From: Bradyrhizobium barranii subsp. barranii | GTDB taxonomy: Bacteria; Pseudomonadota; Alphaproteobacteria; Rhizobiales; Xanthobacteraceae | Direction: 5' to 3' | NCBI RefSeq assembly: GCF_017565645.3 | Contig: NZ_CP086136.1 | Span: 4,509,501 to 4,573,500 of the forward strand | Length of the DNA stretch: 64,000 bases | In this document: positions 38,709 to 47,935 of the stretch, in pieces | Layout of the letters: each line of letters opens with the position of its first letter | Numbering within the stretch: the first letter of the stretch is position 1 | Notes under the pieces: model-generated | Told to the model about the DNA's origin: nothing | Databases searched by the model: none | The model's input: only the letters and a program-made list of their open reading frames with translations | Position numbers and translations under genes: made by a program

Positions 38709-40339
38709 TGGGGAATGGTGTAACGGTAGCACAACAGACTCTGACTCTGTTTGTCTTGGTTCGAATCCAGGTTCCCCAGCCAAATCTCATTTTTCGCCGA
38801 CTTGGACTTCTCGCCCGTTCCCGACTGGGCGGAGTTACTTGCGGTTTGTGCAAGCAGATCAAAAGGTTCGCGGAAAGTGGCGACCACTTCACCATCTTCC
38901 CAAGTGCAGTTCGATAGTACGAAGTTGAGAAGGCGCCGCTTTTCTCGCGGTTCCTGCATCGCGAACAACCGTTGCGCGTTGCGAGCGAGGTCGAGGAGCG
39001 CAACGCCCTCGTCCTTGTAGGATTTATCGGCATTCTGGTGCCGCTCGATCTCGCGCTGGCAACGATTCTGCTCCTCGCGCCACTGGTTCGACATTCGCTC
39101 GTAAAAGGCAGTGTCCACCAGACCGTCGAGCTTATCGACATACATGGCGTTGATGCGATCCTGAAGCCGCTTGAACTCGGCCTGATGCCGCTTGATCGCT
39201 TCCTCGTGCTCTCGGCGCTCGTCGGCGTTGCTGGCGTGGAGAGCGTCGCGCACCCATTCCAGAACCTCATCGTCGAAGCGAAGCCGCCCGAGCAACTCGG
39301 CAAACTGCGCTTCGAGCGCTTCCTCGCGAACATATTTGCGTCGGCAGGATGCGGGATTCCCTTGGCACTTATCGGCGTAGCCGGTGCAATGATAATAGAC
39401 GTAGCGTTGCTTCTTGATCTCGCCGACCACCGCGCAACCGCAGGCATGGCAGGCGATCAGCCCGGAAAACGCGAAGTCATGCCGGCCGCGCTTGGCCTTT
39501 TTGGCGAAGCGGCCGTCGAGCACGCCCTGCACGCGCTCCCACAACTCGACTGGCACCAGCGCCTGATGCTTGCCCTGAATGAGCTTGCCGTTCCATTCGA
39601 ACCAGCCGGTATAGAGCCGATTGCGCAGGATGGTGTGAACAGTGCTCACCGGCACCTTCGCCCCGCTCTTGGGATAAGTGAGGCCCGCCTCGTGCGCCTT
39701 GCGCGCCGCCTCCTTCAGCGAAATGTTGCCGTGCGCATACCATTCGAACAGCCGCGCGACGATCGGCGCGAGCGCCGGATCGACGGCGATGATCTTCTTG
39801 CCGTCCGGGCCGGTGATGTTGCGGTAGCCAAGCGGCGTCTTGGTCGGCCAGATGCCCTGTTCGGCCTTCTCCTGCATCCCCTTGCGAGCTTCCTCGGACA
39901 AGTTGTCGATGTAGTTCTTCGCCATCAGCACCTTGATGCCGTGCATGAACTTTTCTGAAGACCGCGACTCGCGCGATAGCACTACGCCTTCCTTGGGGAA
40001 GTGCATCTCGACGTCCAGTTCGTCCACCGTCACCCAATCCTTTAGGTTGCGGTAGAGCCGGTCGGTCTTTTCGACAAGCATCAAGCGTACCGACGGATGC
40101 GCCTTAAGATAGGCGACCATTTCGCCGAACGCGGCACGGCCGGTCTGTTTAGCGGTCTCTACATCTACATATTCCTGCGCCACGGCGAAGCCGTTGGTGG
40201 CGGCATATTCCTTCAGGAGCTTCAACTGAGCCGGGATCGAAAAGCCCTCCTTCTCCTGCTCTTTCGAGGAGACGCGGGCATAGATCACTGCTTGGCGGCG
40301 AGTGGGATCGGCGGGCGGGAATTTTGAGGCTCTTTTCAT
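38696..40339 (-). CDS. Serine recombinase / integrase of the element
   Basis: A large serine recombinase (547 residues from the chosen ATG). The N-terminal resolvase domain has IYARVSSKEQEKEGFS with the nucleophilic serine at about residue 24, and LMLVEKTDRLYRNL. The recombinase domain has TPLGYRNI and STVHTILRNRLYTGWFEWNG. The zinc ribbon FSGLIACHACGCAVVGE...YHCTGYADKC and a long coiled coil (about 405-470) follow. The last 30 codons run antisense through tRNA-Gln, so the C-terminus is created by the integration junction. It inserts the element into the tRNA 3' end. A near-palindrome covers its promoter. Confidence 0.9.
   Translation of the reverse strand: MKRASKFPPADPTRRQAVIYARVSSKEQEKEGFSIPAQLKLLKEYAATNGFAVAQEYVDVETAKQTGRAAFGEMVAYLKAHPSVRLMLVEKTDRLYRNLKDWVTVDELDVEMHFPKEGVVLSRESRSSEKFMHGIKVLMAKNYIDNLSEEARKGMQEKAEQGIWPTKTPLGYRNITGPDGKKIIAVDPALAPIVARLFEWYAHGNISLKEAARKAHEAGLTYPKSGAKVPVSTVHTILRNRLYTGWFEWNGKLIQGKHQALVPVELWERVQGVLDGRFAKKAKRGRHDFAFSGLIACHACGCAVVGEIKKQRYVYYHCTGYADKCQGNPASCRRKYVREEALEAQFAELLGRLRFDDEVLEWVRDALHASNADERREHEEAIKRHQAEFKRLQDRINAMYVDKLDGLVDTAFYERMSNQWREEQNRCQREIERHQNADKSYKDEGVALLDLARNAQRLFAMQEPREKRRLLNFVLSNCTWEDGEVVATFREPFDLLAQTASNSAQSGTGEKSKSAKNEIWLGNLDSNQDKQSQSLLCYRYTIPHRST
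38709..38782 (+). tRNA. trnQ: tRNA-Gln (anticodon CTG)
   Basis: A standard cloverleaf. The acceptor TGGGGAA pairs with TTCCCCA, the D-arm is GTGTAACGGTAGCAC, and the anticodon stem ACAGA/TCTGT encloses loop CTCTGAC with CTG at the anticodon. The T-arm has TTCGAAT and the 3' CCA is encoded. It reads CAG codons. It is the probable attachment site of the element that begins immediately on its 3' side. Confidence 0.93.
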
Positions 40340-40341
40340 TC

Positions 40342-40359
40342 GTTTAGTGTACACTAAAC
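40342..40359. promoter_or_regulatory. 18-bp perfect palindrome at the recombinase start
   Basis: GTTTAGTGTACACTAAAC is self-complementary and ends two bases from the preferred ATG of the recombinase, so a bound protein would block promoter or ribosome access. A 13-of-18 match, GTTTAGGTGTCACTATAC, lies upstream of the Xre regulator at 54146-54163. Confidence 0.6.
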
Positions 40360-40526
40360 ATAACACGAAATCAAGCGATCTTGTTCAGCCAACCGCCCCT
40401 GCAACGAGTGCATCGAACGACGCCAGCAATCCGCGCCCGCGCGGGCACCGCTGGCGCAGCGACGGTATCGGGTCAAAGGCATCGTCTGCATGGGCAACGG
40501 ACGCAGATCCAGGATGACCTCGACGC

Positions 40527-41498
40527 TCAATCGTCTTTCGACATAACGTGCGCGTGGTAACTGCACAGATGGCCATCGCCATAGCGATAGTCGTCCAGGG
40601 TCAAACCCTCACCACAAACGCCGCACTCATAGCCGTGGAGGCTGAACTCGCAACCTGGATTGAGACATTTCTCCTCGGCAACAACATAGGTTTCCTTCAA
40701 GCACTCCGGGCATTCATCCAGGACTGGATCGCCACTTTCCATTGCAGCGATGTGGCCTTCAGCCCAAAGGCTTTCTTTGAGGGCCGCCTCGATCACCTCA
40801 ACATGATCAGCCGGCTCGCCGCATTTGGAACAAACAAGAGCCAATTCATCGGGCTTCGTCGCCTTCGCGTTGTCATTGCGAACAAGAGTCGAGGAACACT
40901 TCGGGCATTGGAAGTCCTGAAACGCTTCCCCGAGCGTGTTGGTTTCCCAGTTAACTGCATCGAAGCTCGCCCGGCACGCTCTCTGTTCCTCCTTGAAAAC
41001 GCGCGCCTCCTTGAGCAGTGCTTCCCACGCATCGTTACCAAGTAACGCTGATGGTTCCTCTTTAAGCTCCTTCACAATCACGTCGCGAATGATCGGCATC
41101 GCGTCGGCGATTGCCTCTTGGATCAGCGCTGGCGCATGATTTGGGTGCATGTGCTCGATGTCATTTCGGATACCAGCTAATCGTTTCAGGTTTGACAAAT
41201 CGACAGCCGATTGGAGCTGTTTGAATGTCTCCTCAATTTCAAAGCGGTCGATCGTCTTCTTGCCATCGCCAACGAGCTTGACGGTCCCGTCCGCTTCCTT
41301 CACCGCCTTCTTCTTGGTGCGGATAAGGATTTCGTTTGAACCGGGCGGCGACAATTGACGCAATACTTCCTTGGCGAGCAAGAGCACGCCCGAATAAAGA
41401 TTTCGAGCAGCGGAAATAATGCGGCGCTCGTCATCCGACGCGAAATCTTCCAAGCCGAGTTGTATCGAAACCACCGCGTTCTTCAACAATGGGTTCAT
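40527..41498 (-). CDS. HEPN-like domain protein with C-terminal zinc ribbons
   Basis: A 323-residue protein I do not recognise as a named family. The N-terminal helical half (residues about 1-150) ends in [11 protein letters not shown], an RX4H arrangement typical of HEPN ribonuclease active sites. The C-terminal half has several Cys pairs (CPKC...CSKC, CPEC...C and CGVCGEGL...C), reading as two or three zinc ribbons. A GGAGGGG ribosome site precedes the ATG. It is the last gene of the minus-strand type I restriction operon, 45 bp after the preceding gene. A role as an RNase effector or sensor in defence is inference. Confidence 0.75.
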   Translation of the reverse strand: MNPLLKNAVVSIQLGLEDFASDDERRIISAARNLYSGVLLLAKEVLRQLSPPGSNEILIRTKKKAVKEADGTVKLVGDGKKTIDRFEIEETFKQLQSAVDLSNLKRLAGIRNDIEHMHPNHAPALIQEAIADAMPIIRDVIVKELKEEPSALLGNDAWEALLKEARVFKEEQRACRASFDAVNWETNTLGEAFQDFQCPKCSSTLVRNDNAKATKPDELALVCSKCGEPADHVEVIEAALKESLWAEGHIAAMESGDPVLDECPECLKETYVVAEEKCLNPGCEFSLHGYECGVCGEGLTLDDYRYGDGHLCSYHAHVMSKDD

Positions 41499-41543
41499 TT
41501 CGCCCCTCCAGCTCGCGATCCTCGGCCGGCGGCGGCACTTCCG

Positions 41544-42230
41544 CTACCCATCGCGCACGCCAATGAGGTGCAAAGCCCGCCCAATGAACTCCTGCGCGCC
41601 GGCGGACTGATCGGCCAGCCGCTTTATCTTGCGGCCCTCCAGGTCCCACTGATCCACCTGCGTCTTCTGCTGCCGATAACGGTGGAATCGATCCCAGATA
41701 AACGCCAGCATGTCTGACCAGAGCAGTTGCTTCACTTGGGGATACGCCGCCTCAATTTCCTCGCTTCGATCGCGCCCCACCGCCACTAGGCGGATGCGAA
41801 GCGTGTCGCTGAGATGGAAACCCGCCCGATAGATATCCGTCGCCGCCGCTTCGATCCGCTCGGGCGGAAGGCACCCGATCGCTGCAAGCACGCGATGGAC
41901 GTTCCGCCGATCTTGCCGCGTCCACGGCCCGTTCAGGGTGCAAGGCTGATTTGTTTTTACCTCGGCAATGACGATGTCGATCAGATCGCCGGATAGCGCG
42001 AGCTTCTGCACATCGTCGGCCATGATGTCGTTCGGATCATCGAACAGTCGCTCGGCACGAAACGGAAATCGAATTGCCAACAGATCGGCGTCAGTTCGCT
42101 GGCCGCCGCGCCTTTCGGGGTGAACGACGAAATTCTCGATCTGGAAGAAGCCGTTCAAGCGGAAATACCAGTATGCCAACTTCTCGGGATCGAGGCGCTC
42201 AACTAAGCGGCTTTCCGGGACGCGGCTCAT
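41544..42230 (-). CDS. Putative PD-(D/E)XK-type nuclease-like protein in the restriction operon
   Basis: A 228-residue protein whose core TDADLLAIRFPF and IVIAEVKTNQPC together give the D...ExK arrangement of restriction-like nucleases. Residues 140-200 are helical (FHLSDTLRIRLVAVG and SDMLAFIWDRFHRYRQQ). Its start overlaps the hsdS stop by 4 bp, so translation is coupled to HsdS. Not a known Hsd subunit; it may be an accessory nuclease or a regulator of the restriction complex. Fold assignment is tentative. Confidence 0.65.
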   Translation of the reverse strand: MSRVPESRLVERLDPEKLAYWYFRLNGFFQIENFVVHPERRGGQRTDADLLAIRFPFRAERLFDDPNDIMADDVQKLALSGDLIDIVIAEVKTNQPCTLNGPWTRQDRRNVHRVLAAIGCLPPERIEAAATDIYRAGFHLSDTLRIRLVAVGRDRSEEIEAAYPQVKQLLWSDMLAFIWDRFHRYRQQKTQVDQWDLEGRKIKRLADQSAGAQEFIGRALHLIGVRDG

Positions 42231-43906
42231 TCCGCCGCCTCCATCTCGCGGGCGTCCACTGGCGCCAGGGCTTCCGCCAGCAGCGCGTCGAGCAGGCGGC
42301 GGCGGGTGGAGGCAGTGGCGGTGAGGCTCGCCTCCAGCCGGTCACACAGCGCCATAAGTGCATCGACCTTGGCGACGATGCGGTGTTGTTCGGCAAGCGG
42401 TGGTAGGGAAATGACGACTTGGGCTAACTGCCCGGCAGAAAGTTGAGGCGTAGCGCTTCCGCTGGCGCGGGTATCTAGTTGCGTCGAAAACACCTCAGAC
42501 TTCATGAACGTCAGTAGGAAATCAACGAACTGAGGCAGTAGGCTTCGTACAATCAGAAGCTGCGCATTGATGAAGCCAGTTTTAATTTCCTCGCTCGCTC
42601 TAAACAGGCCAAACTTTCCAACCGAACCTCGGAGAGTTACAAGAATATCGTGGTCTTGCAGTTTGCCGCTTCTAAGAGAAGCAAATTTCGCTTCTGAAAT
42701 GTAGTCCAGGTTTGTGAAATGCAATTTATGACCTGAAAGGTTCTTAGTGCTAAAGAATGCAACGCCAGATCCTAGAATATCTGCGCCGCTTGGATAGTTG
42801 GAACTGCGGTCTCCATTCTCGAAGATCGCGAGCTCGGCCAAGGTTGCATCAGTCCAACCTTCCGGCAGCGAAGTTGCAGTCGCAACTCGTGACAACGATG
42901 GTGCGCGGCTAGATTTTACTCGTCTCTGCCTTTCCTTCGCGATCCGCTTCAGCAGTTCCGCCGCTGGCTCGTCTTTTTCATTTTGCGGCACGAGTTTGCC
43001 GCGCACGGCGAGATTCAGGATGGTCTGGCGCAGGGCCTTGATCTGGTCGGGGCGCGCGGTGAGCGACGGCAGCGCGTCGTGGGCGAAGCGGGCGTCGACT
43101 TCGAATGTTTCGGGATCGGGCACGTTAAGTCGGGCGAGGCTCGCCGCCGCCAGCCGGTCGCGCACCCCCTCGCGGCCCGCCCAGGCCGACTCCAGCCGGT
43201 CGCAGAGGCCCATCAGTTCATCGACCTTGCGCTGGACCAATGGTGGAACGAGCGGCACCGGAACGTGAGAAACCTTGCCAACACTCAGCGAGACATTCGC
43301 CGTCCCGATCATTTGGGACACAAGCAACTCGTCCTTGAATGAGGTCAGATATTCGAAAAGAAAACGCGCCGAGATAAGTTCGGGCGCATGGGGAAAAATC
43401 GCGGCCAAAATACTGCCGAGGGCGAACTTACCTTCCTGATAATGGAGCCTTTGCAAGCTGGCCTTGCCATGGCCTGCCGATGAAACAAGCGGTACGATTG
43501 CAGCCGAACCCTCAAAATCAAAGTGATCGCAAGTCCCGCGTTCCTCAGCCGTAACCACAAGGGGATAAGCGCCGGGCTCAGCCTTCATGATGCCCGTCTG
43601 CCCTTTTTCGATCCTCGCGATTTCTCCAAGGCGGACAAAACTTGACGGGTCAGTGAAGCCTTTCGGCAAGTCCTCAAGAGAAACGGCGCTCAACGGACTT
43701 TGGTTACGAAGCGCTCCTTGTTGAACGAGAACGCGCTTCCTTGTTTCAATCTCCTTTAACAAACTTGAGGGTGCCAGCGCCGCTTCATCGGGTGCAACCA
43801 GCTTGCCGGACATGGCAAGGCCAACGACAAGTTTTCGAAACTGCTGGACCGTTTCCGGTCCATCACCAAGGCGATTGAAAGCATCGAGAAGGCGTTCGGA
43901 GTTCAT
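42227..43906 (-). CDS. hsdS: Type I restriction system specificity subunit HsdS
   Basis: A 559-residue subunit with two target-recognition domains, each followed by a conserved helical spacer: LVPPLVQRKVDELMGLCDRL after the first and LPPLAEQHRIVAKVDALMAL after the second. The duplicated spacer is the hallmark of HsdS, where it sets the gap of the bipartite recognition site. It overlaps hsdM by 4 bp upstream and the nuclease-like gene by 4 bp downstream. The recognised sequence cannot be predicted by eye; the variable TRDs are the part that differs between strains. Confidence 0.93.
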   Translation of the reverse strand: MNSERLLDAFNRLGDGPETVQQFRKLVVGLAMSGKLVAPDEAALAPSSLLKEIETRKRVLVQQGALRNQSPLSAVSLEDLPKGFTDPSSFVRLGEIARIEKGQTGIMKAEPGAYPLVVTAEERGTCDHFDFEGSAAIVPLVSSAGHGKASLQRLHYQEGKFALGSILAAIFPHAPELISARFLFEYLTSFKDELLVSQMIGTANVSLSVGKVSHVPVPLVPPLVQRKVDELMGLCDRLESAWAGREGVRDRLAAASLARLNVPDPETFEVDARFAHDALPSLTARPDQIKALRQTILNLAVRGKLVPQNEKDEPAAELLKRIAKERQRRVKSSRAPSLSRVATATSLPEGWTDATLAELAIFENGDRSSNYPSGADILGSGVAFFSTKNLSGHKLHFTNLDYISEAKFASLRSGKLQDHDILVTLRGSVGKFGLFRASEEIKTGFINAQLLIVRSLLPQFVDFLLTFMKSEVFSTQLDTRASGSATPQLSAGQLAQVVISLPPLAEQHRIVAKVDALMALCDRLEASLTATASTRRRLLDALLAEALAPVDAREMEAAE

Positions 43907-45360
43907 AGAGCGAGCGCCTCGGCCAGGATCGCCTTCAATTCATCCCGCAAGCCCGCCGTCTCGGCTTCGGCGCGGGCGAGTTCGGCCAGCAGCGTTTCCG
44001 GGTCGCCGTGATCGTCGGCGACGCTGTGCGGGTTTTTGATATCGAGATTGTAGCCGCCCGCCTTCACCTCCTCGGCGCTCACCTTCCACGCCTGCGGCGT
44101 CTCCTCGCGGCCCTTGCGCTCCTTGCCGCCCCACCAGTCGATGCAGCCCTGAAAATAGTCCAGCCGGATTGGCTTGGTCATCGAATAGGCTTTCTGGCCT
44201 TCCGGCACGCGGTGCTCGTAGAACCAGATGTCTTTCGTCGGCGCGCCCTTCTCGAAGAACAGGAGGTTGGTGCCGATCGAGGCATAAGGCTTGAACACGG
44301 AATTGGGCAGGCGGACGATGGTGTGGAGGTTGCATTCCTCCATCAGATGTTCCTTGAGCCGCGTCTTCACACCCTCGCCGAACAGCGTGCCATCAGGCAG
44401 CACCACGGCGGCGCGACCTTCCGGCTTCAGTAGGCGCACGATCAGCGCCAGGAACAGGTCGGCCGTCTCTTTGGTACGGAAGGTCGGGAAATTGTTCTCA
44501 ATGCCGTCTTCTTCCTTTCCACCGAACGGCGGATTGGTGACGATGATGTCAACTCGCTCATCCTTCGTCCAACTAATCAGCGCGCGTCTTAGCGTGTTGT
44601 CGTGGCGCACGAAGCTTGGGTCTTCGATGTCGTGGAGCAGCATGTTAGTGACGCAGAGCATGTGCGGAAGCTGCTTCTTCTCCACGGCCCGCAGGGCGCC
44701 TTGCATTTTTTCGCGCTGTTTCGGCGTGCGGACATACCCCTTGGCCTCCATGTGGCGGATGGCGCAGGTGAGAAATCCGCCCGTGCCGCAGGCCGGATCG
44801 AATAGGACTTCGCCCGGATGCGGATCGATGCGATCGACCATGAAGGCGGTCACGGCGCGCGGCGTGTAATATTCGCCGGCATTGCCGGCCGATTGCAGGT
44901 CGTTGAGCAATTGCTCGTAGAACTCGCCGAAGTGCCGCCGCTCGTCGAGATTATTAAAATCGACCTGATTGATCTTGTTCACCACCTGCCGCAGCAGTTG
45001 GCCGGATTTCATGTAATTGTAGGCGTCCTCGAACACGTCCCGCACCACGCGGCGGCGGTCGCCAGGTTTGGCCGAAATCTGCAGGCCCTTCAGCGCTGGG
45101 AAAAGCTGGTCGTTGATGAAGTCGAGCAACGCCTGCCCTGTGATGCCCTCCGGGTCCGCAGCCCAGTTGCGCCATTGGAATTTCTTCGGCAGCGGCGAGC
45201 GGTAGCCGTCCTTGGTCAGTTCGAGTTCCTGATCCTGATCGTCGATGATCTTTAGAAAGAACAGCCAAGTGAGCTGGCTGATGCGCTGCGCATCGCCGTC
45301 GACCCCCACGTCTTGGCGCATGATGTCTTGAATGGATTTGACAGAAGTGCGGACGATCAT
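43903..45360 (-). CDS. hsdM: Type I restriction system DNA methyltransferase HsdM
   Basis: A 485-residue N6-adenine methyltransferase. The N-terminal helical domain (residues 1-150) precedes the catalytic domain with the SAM-binding motif I FDPACGTGGFLTCAI and motif IV VTNPPFGGKEEDG. It forms M2S with HsdS, methylating the host sites, and M2R2S with HsdR. It starts 3 bp after the hsdR stop and overlaps hsdS by 4 bp. Length is typical for family members of this subtype. Confidence 0.95.
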   Translation of the reverse strand: MIVRTSVKSIQDIMRQDVGVDGDAQRISQLTWLFFLKIIDDQDQELELTKDGYRSPLPKKFQWRNWAADPEGITGQALLDFINDQLFPALKGLQISAKPGDRRRVVRDVFEDAYNYMKSGQLLRQVVNKINQVDFNNLDERRHFGEFYEQLLNDLQSAGNAGEYYTPRAVTAFMVDRIDPHPGEVLFDPACGTGGFLTCAIRHMEAKGYVRTPKQREKMQGALRAVEKKQLPHMLCVTNMLLHDIEDPSFVRHDNTLRRALISWTKDERVDIIVTNPPFGGKEEDGIENNFPTFRTKETADLFLALIVRLLKPEGRAAVVLPDGTLFGEGVKTRLKEHLMEECNLHTIVRLPNSVFKPYASIGTNLLFFEKGAPTKDIWFYEHRVPEGQKAYSMTKPIRLDYFQGCIDWWGGKERKGREETPQAWKVSAEEVKAGGYNLDIKNPHSVADDHGDPETLLAELARAEAETAGLRDELKAILAEALAL

Positions 45361-45363
45361 GGG

Positions 45364-47799
45364 TTAGGCGGTCTCCTGATAAAGCGCGTCCTGCATTTCG
45401 TGGACGGCTTTTTCGAAGCCTTCCTTGCCGCCGAACGCCCTGATGAGTTGCATGACGCTGCCCATCGCGGTGAAAGGCGTCACCTTCAGCACGTTGGCGT
45501 CGTCGAGATTGAGCACACCCTCGTCGCGGTACTTTTCCAGAAGCGCATCGAGCACGGTGCGAGCCTGCGGCCCGTATTTGGTGAACACGTCGCGCTTCTT
45601 CACGTTCTCGGCCCGCTCGCGGCGGGTCAGCGGCTTCTTGTCGAAGGCGACGTGGCAGATCAGATCGAAGGGATCGAGGTTCTTGCCGAGTTCGTCGGCT
45701 ATGGCGTCGAGCGCCAAGCCCTCGGCTTCCAGTTCCTCGATGATCGCCTGTTTTCGTTCGGCCGATTTCCAGCGCTTGAGGAAATCGTCGAGGCTGGCGA
45801 AGCGCTTCTTCAGCGCCGTCTTGGTGAAGTCGCGCAGGGATTCGGTGACGAGCTTGCCGTTCTCGTCGAGATATTCGACGCGCTCGGCGAGGATGCGGGC
45901 GCCGACGCCATCAACATAAATCTTTCGAATCGGATCGCCGGGCGGGAGCGGCAAGCCCGGCTGATCGACCACGGTTTCGTCGTTGCCGGGTGTGGGCGGG
46001 ATCGTGTGGTCGCCCTGCGGCGCGTCATCGGGCGGCGTGATCGGGTCGCCGTCGCCGGGCGCGTAAATCTGCACCGGCTCGCCGTCGAAATCCGGGTCGG
46101 CGAAATGGCTGGTCGCGCCGCGAAAGTCGATCAATGTGAAGAAGAACTTCTTGGTGTCCTCGTGAACGCGGGTGCCGCGCCCGACGATCTGCTTGAACTC
46201 GGTCATCGAGCCCACCGCGCGATCAAGCACGATCAAGCGGCAGGTCTGTGCATCGACGCCGGTCGAGAGAAGCCGCGAGGTTGTCACCAGAACGGGATAT
46301 TTCGATTCCGGGTCGATGAAGTTGCCAAGCTGGTCCTGGCCTTCCTTGTCGCTGCCCGTGATGCGCATAACGTAGCGCTGGTTTTCGGACACCAGATCGG
46401 CGTTCTCGTTGACGAGCGCCTGCCGCATGCGCGCCGCGTGTTCCTCGTCGACGCAGAACACGATGGTTTTCTGGTAGCGGTCGCCACTTTCCTTGAGGAA
46501 CTCAGTGATCTTCTTCGCCGTCAGCACCGTGCGGTCGTCGAGCACGATGTGCCGGTCGAAATCCTTGGCGTTGTAGATGCGGTCCTCGACCTCGTTGCCG
46601 TCGCGGTCGAGCTGGCCAAGTTCGGGCCGGTAGCCTTCTACGTCGCGGTCGATGTGCACCTTGATGACCTTGTACGGCGCGAGGAAGCCGTCGCTGATCC
46701 CCTGCTTCAGCGAATAGGTGAAGGCCGGTGCGCCGAAATAGTCGGTGTTGGAGACATATTCAGTTTCCTTCGGCGTGGCGGTGAGGCCGATCTGTGTGGC
46801 GCCCGAGAAATGGTCGAGGATTTCGCGCCAGGCAGAGTCCTCGGCAGCACTGCCACGGTGGCATTCGTCGATCACGATCAGGTCGAAGAAGCCCGGCGAG
46901 AACTCGCGGTAGAGCTTCTGGCGCTCTTCCGGTCCGGTTATCGCCTGATAGAGTCCGAGATAGACCTCGAAGGCGGTGTCGATCCGCCGTTTCTTGTCGA
47001 GCGCAAGCGGCAGTTCTTCCTTGGTGCCGTCCTGCTTCTCGATCGTCTTCGCGTTGGTCGAAAGTTTCGCCATAGCCGGGCCGAACGGGCGGAAATCGTT
47101 CACCATCGTCTGGTCGATCAGCACGTTGCGGTCAGCAAGGAACAGGATGCGCTTCTTGCGGCCGGCCTTCCAGAGACGCCAGATGATCTGAAAGGCCGTG
47201 TAGGTCTTGCCGGTGCCGGTCGCCATTACGAGCAGCACGCGGTCGCGGCCCTTGGCGATGGCCTCGATCGCGGCGTTGACGGCGTTGACCTGATAATAGC
47301 GCGGGGCCTTGCCGCTGCCGTCGTCGAAATAGTCCTGCAGCACGATCTGCTCGGCCTCGTCGTCCAGGCCTTTCCAGGCGCGATAGCGCGCCCACAGGTC
47401 TGCCGGCGAGGGGAAGGCGTCAAGGCCAAGGTTTGCCTCCACCGGGGCGCTCAGTCCGGTGCGGTCGTGAAAGACGAAGCCGTCGCCATTCGAGGAAAAC
47501 ACGAAGGGAATATCCAGCGTCGCCGCGTAGTCGAGGCCCTGCTGGATACCGTGGCCGACACTGTGATTATTGTCCTTGGCCTCGATCAGCGCGATTGGGA
47601 TGTTCGGCTTGTAGTATAGAACGAAGTCGGCCTTCTTGGCCTTGCCACGCGTGACCAGCTTACCGCGCACGATGATCTGGCCTTTGGTAAAATAGACCTC
47701 CTCCCGAACCTGCACCATTTCGTCCCAGCCGGCGCGCTTGATGGCTGGCAGGATGAACTTGGTGCAGATATCGCGCTGAGTGAGGCTTCGTTTGTCCAT
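45364..47799 (-). CDS. hsdR: Type I restriction system endonuclease/translocase HsdR
   Basis: An 811-residue subunit from the ATG giving MDKRSLTQRDICTK. The N-terminal nuclease core contains PIALIEAKDNNHSVG with the ExK pair. The SF2 translocase follows with Walker A VMATGTGKTYTA, Walker B VIDECHRGS, motif III GLTATPKE and the C-terminal helicase motif QIVGRGTRVHED. It translocates DNA from the recognition site and cuts at a distance when sites are unmethylated. It is first in the five-gene defence operon. No frameshift or premature stop is seen. Confidence 0.95.
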   Translation of the reverse strand: MDKRSLTQRDICTKFILPAIKRAGWDEMVQVREEVYFTKGQIIVRGKLVTRGKAKKADFVLYYKPNIPIALIEAKDNNHSVGHGIQQGLDYAATLDIPFVFSSNGDGFVFHDRTGLSAPVEANLGLDAFPSPADLWARYRAWKGLDDEAEQIVLQDYFDDGSGKAPRYYQVNAVNAAIEAIAKGRDRVLLVMATGTGKTYTAFQIIWRLWKAGRKKRILFLADRNVLIDQTMVNDFRPFGPAMAKLSTNAKTIEKQDGTKEELPLALDKKRRIDTAFEVYLGLYQAITGPEERQKLYREFSPGFFDLIVIDECHRGSAAEDSAWREILDHFSGATQIGLTATPKETEYVSNTDYFGAPAFTYSLKQGISDGFLAPYKVIKVHIDRDVEGYRPELGQLDRDGNEVEDRIYNAKDFDRHIVLDDRTVLTAKKITEFLKESGDRYQKTIVFCVDEEHAARMRQALVNENADLVSENQRYVMRITGSDKEGQDQLGNFIDPESKYPVLVTTSRLLSTGVDAQTCRLIVLDRAVGSMTEFKQIVGRGTRVHEDTKKFFFTLIDFRGATSHFADPDFDGEPVQIYAPGDGDPITPPDDAPQGDHTIPPTPGNDETVVDQPGLPLPPGDPIRKIYVDGVGARILAERVEYLDENGKLVTESLRDFTKTALKKRFASLDDFLKRWKSAERKQAIIEELEAEGLALDAIADELGKNLDPFDLICHVAFDKKPLTRRERAENVKKRDVFTKYGPQARTVLDALLEKYRDEGVLNLDDANVLKVTPFTAMGSVMQLIRAFGGKEGFEKAVHEMQDALYQETA

Positions 47800-47935
47800 C
47801 GTCCCGCGCGAATCCCCGCCCCAGTTCAACCCAAAAATCATTATTGGCACGGTTGCGAACCGATTGCACCGGGTGCGCACCCCTAAACCCACAACGTGGC
47901 CGGGCGTTTGCGAAGGAAAGGGCTCCCGCGCGTGT

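Noticed and set aside
38972..39958. A 328-codon plus-strand frame across the recombinase gene
   Set aside because: The minus-strand recombinase carries all domain motifs; the plus-strand frame does not.
45313..47619. A 768-codon open frame antisense to hsdR
   Set aside because: Shadow of hsdR; no recognisable domain and repetitive residue composition.
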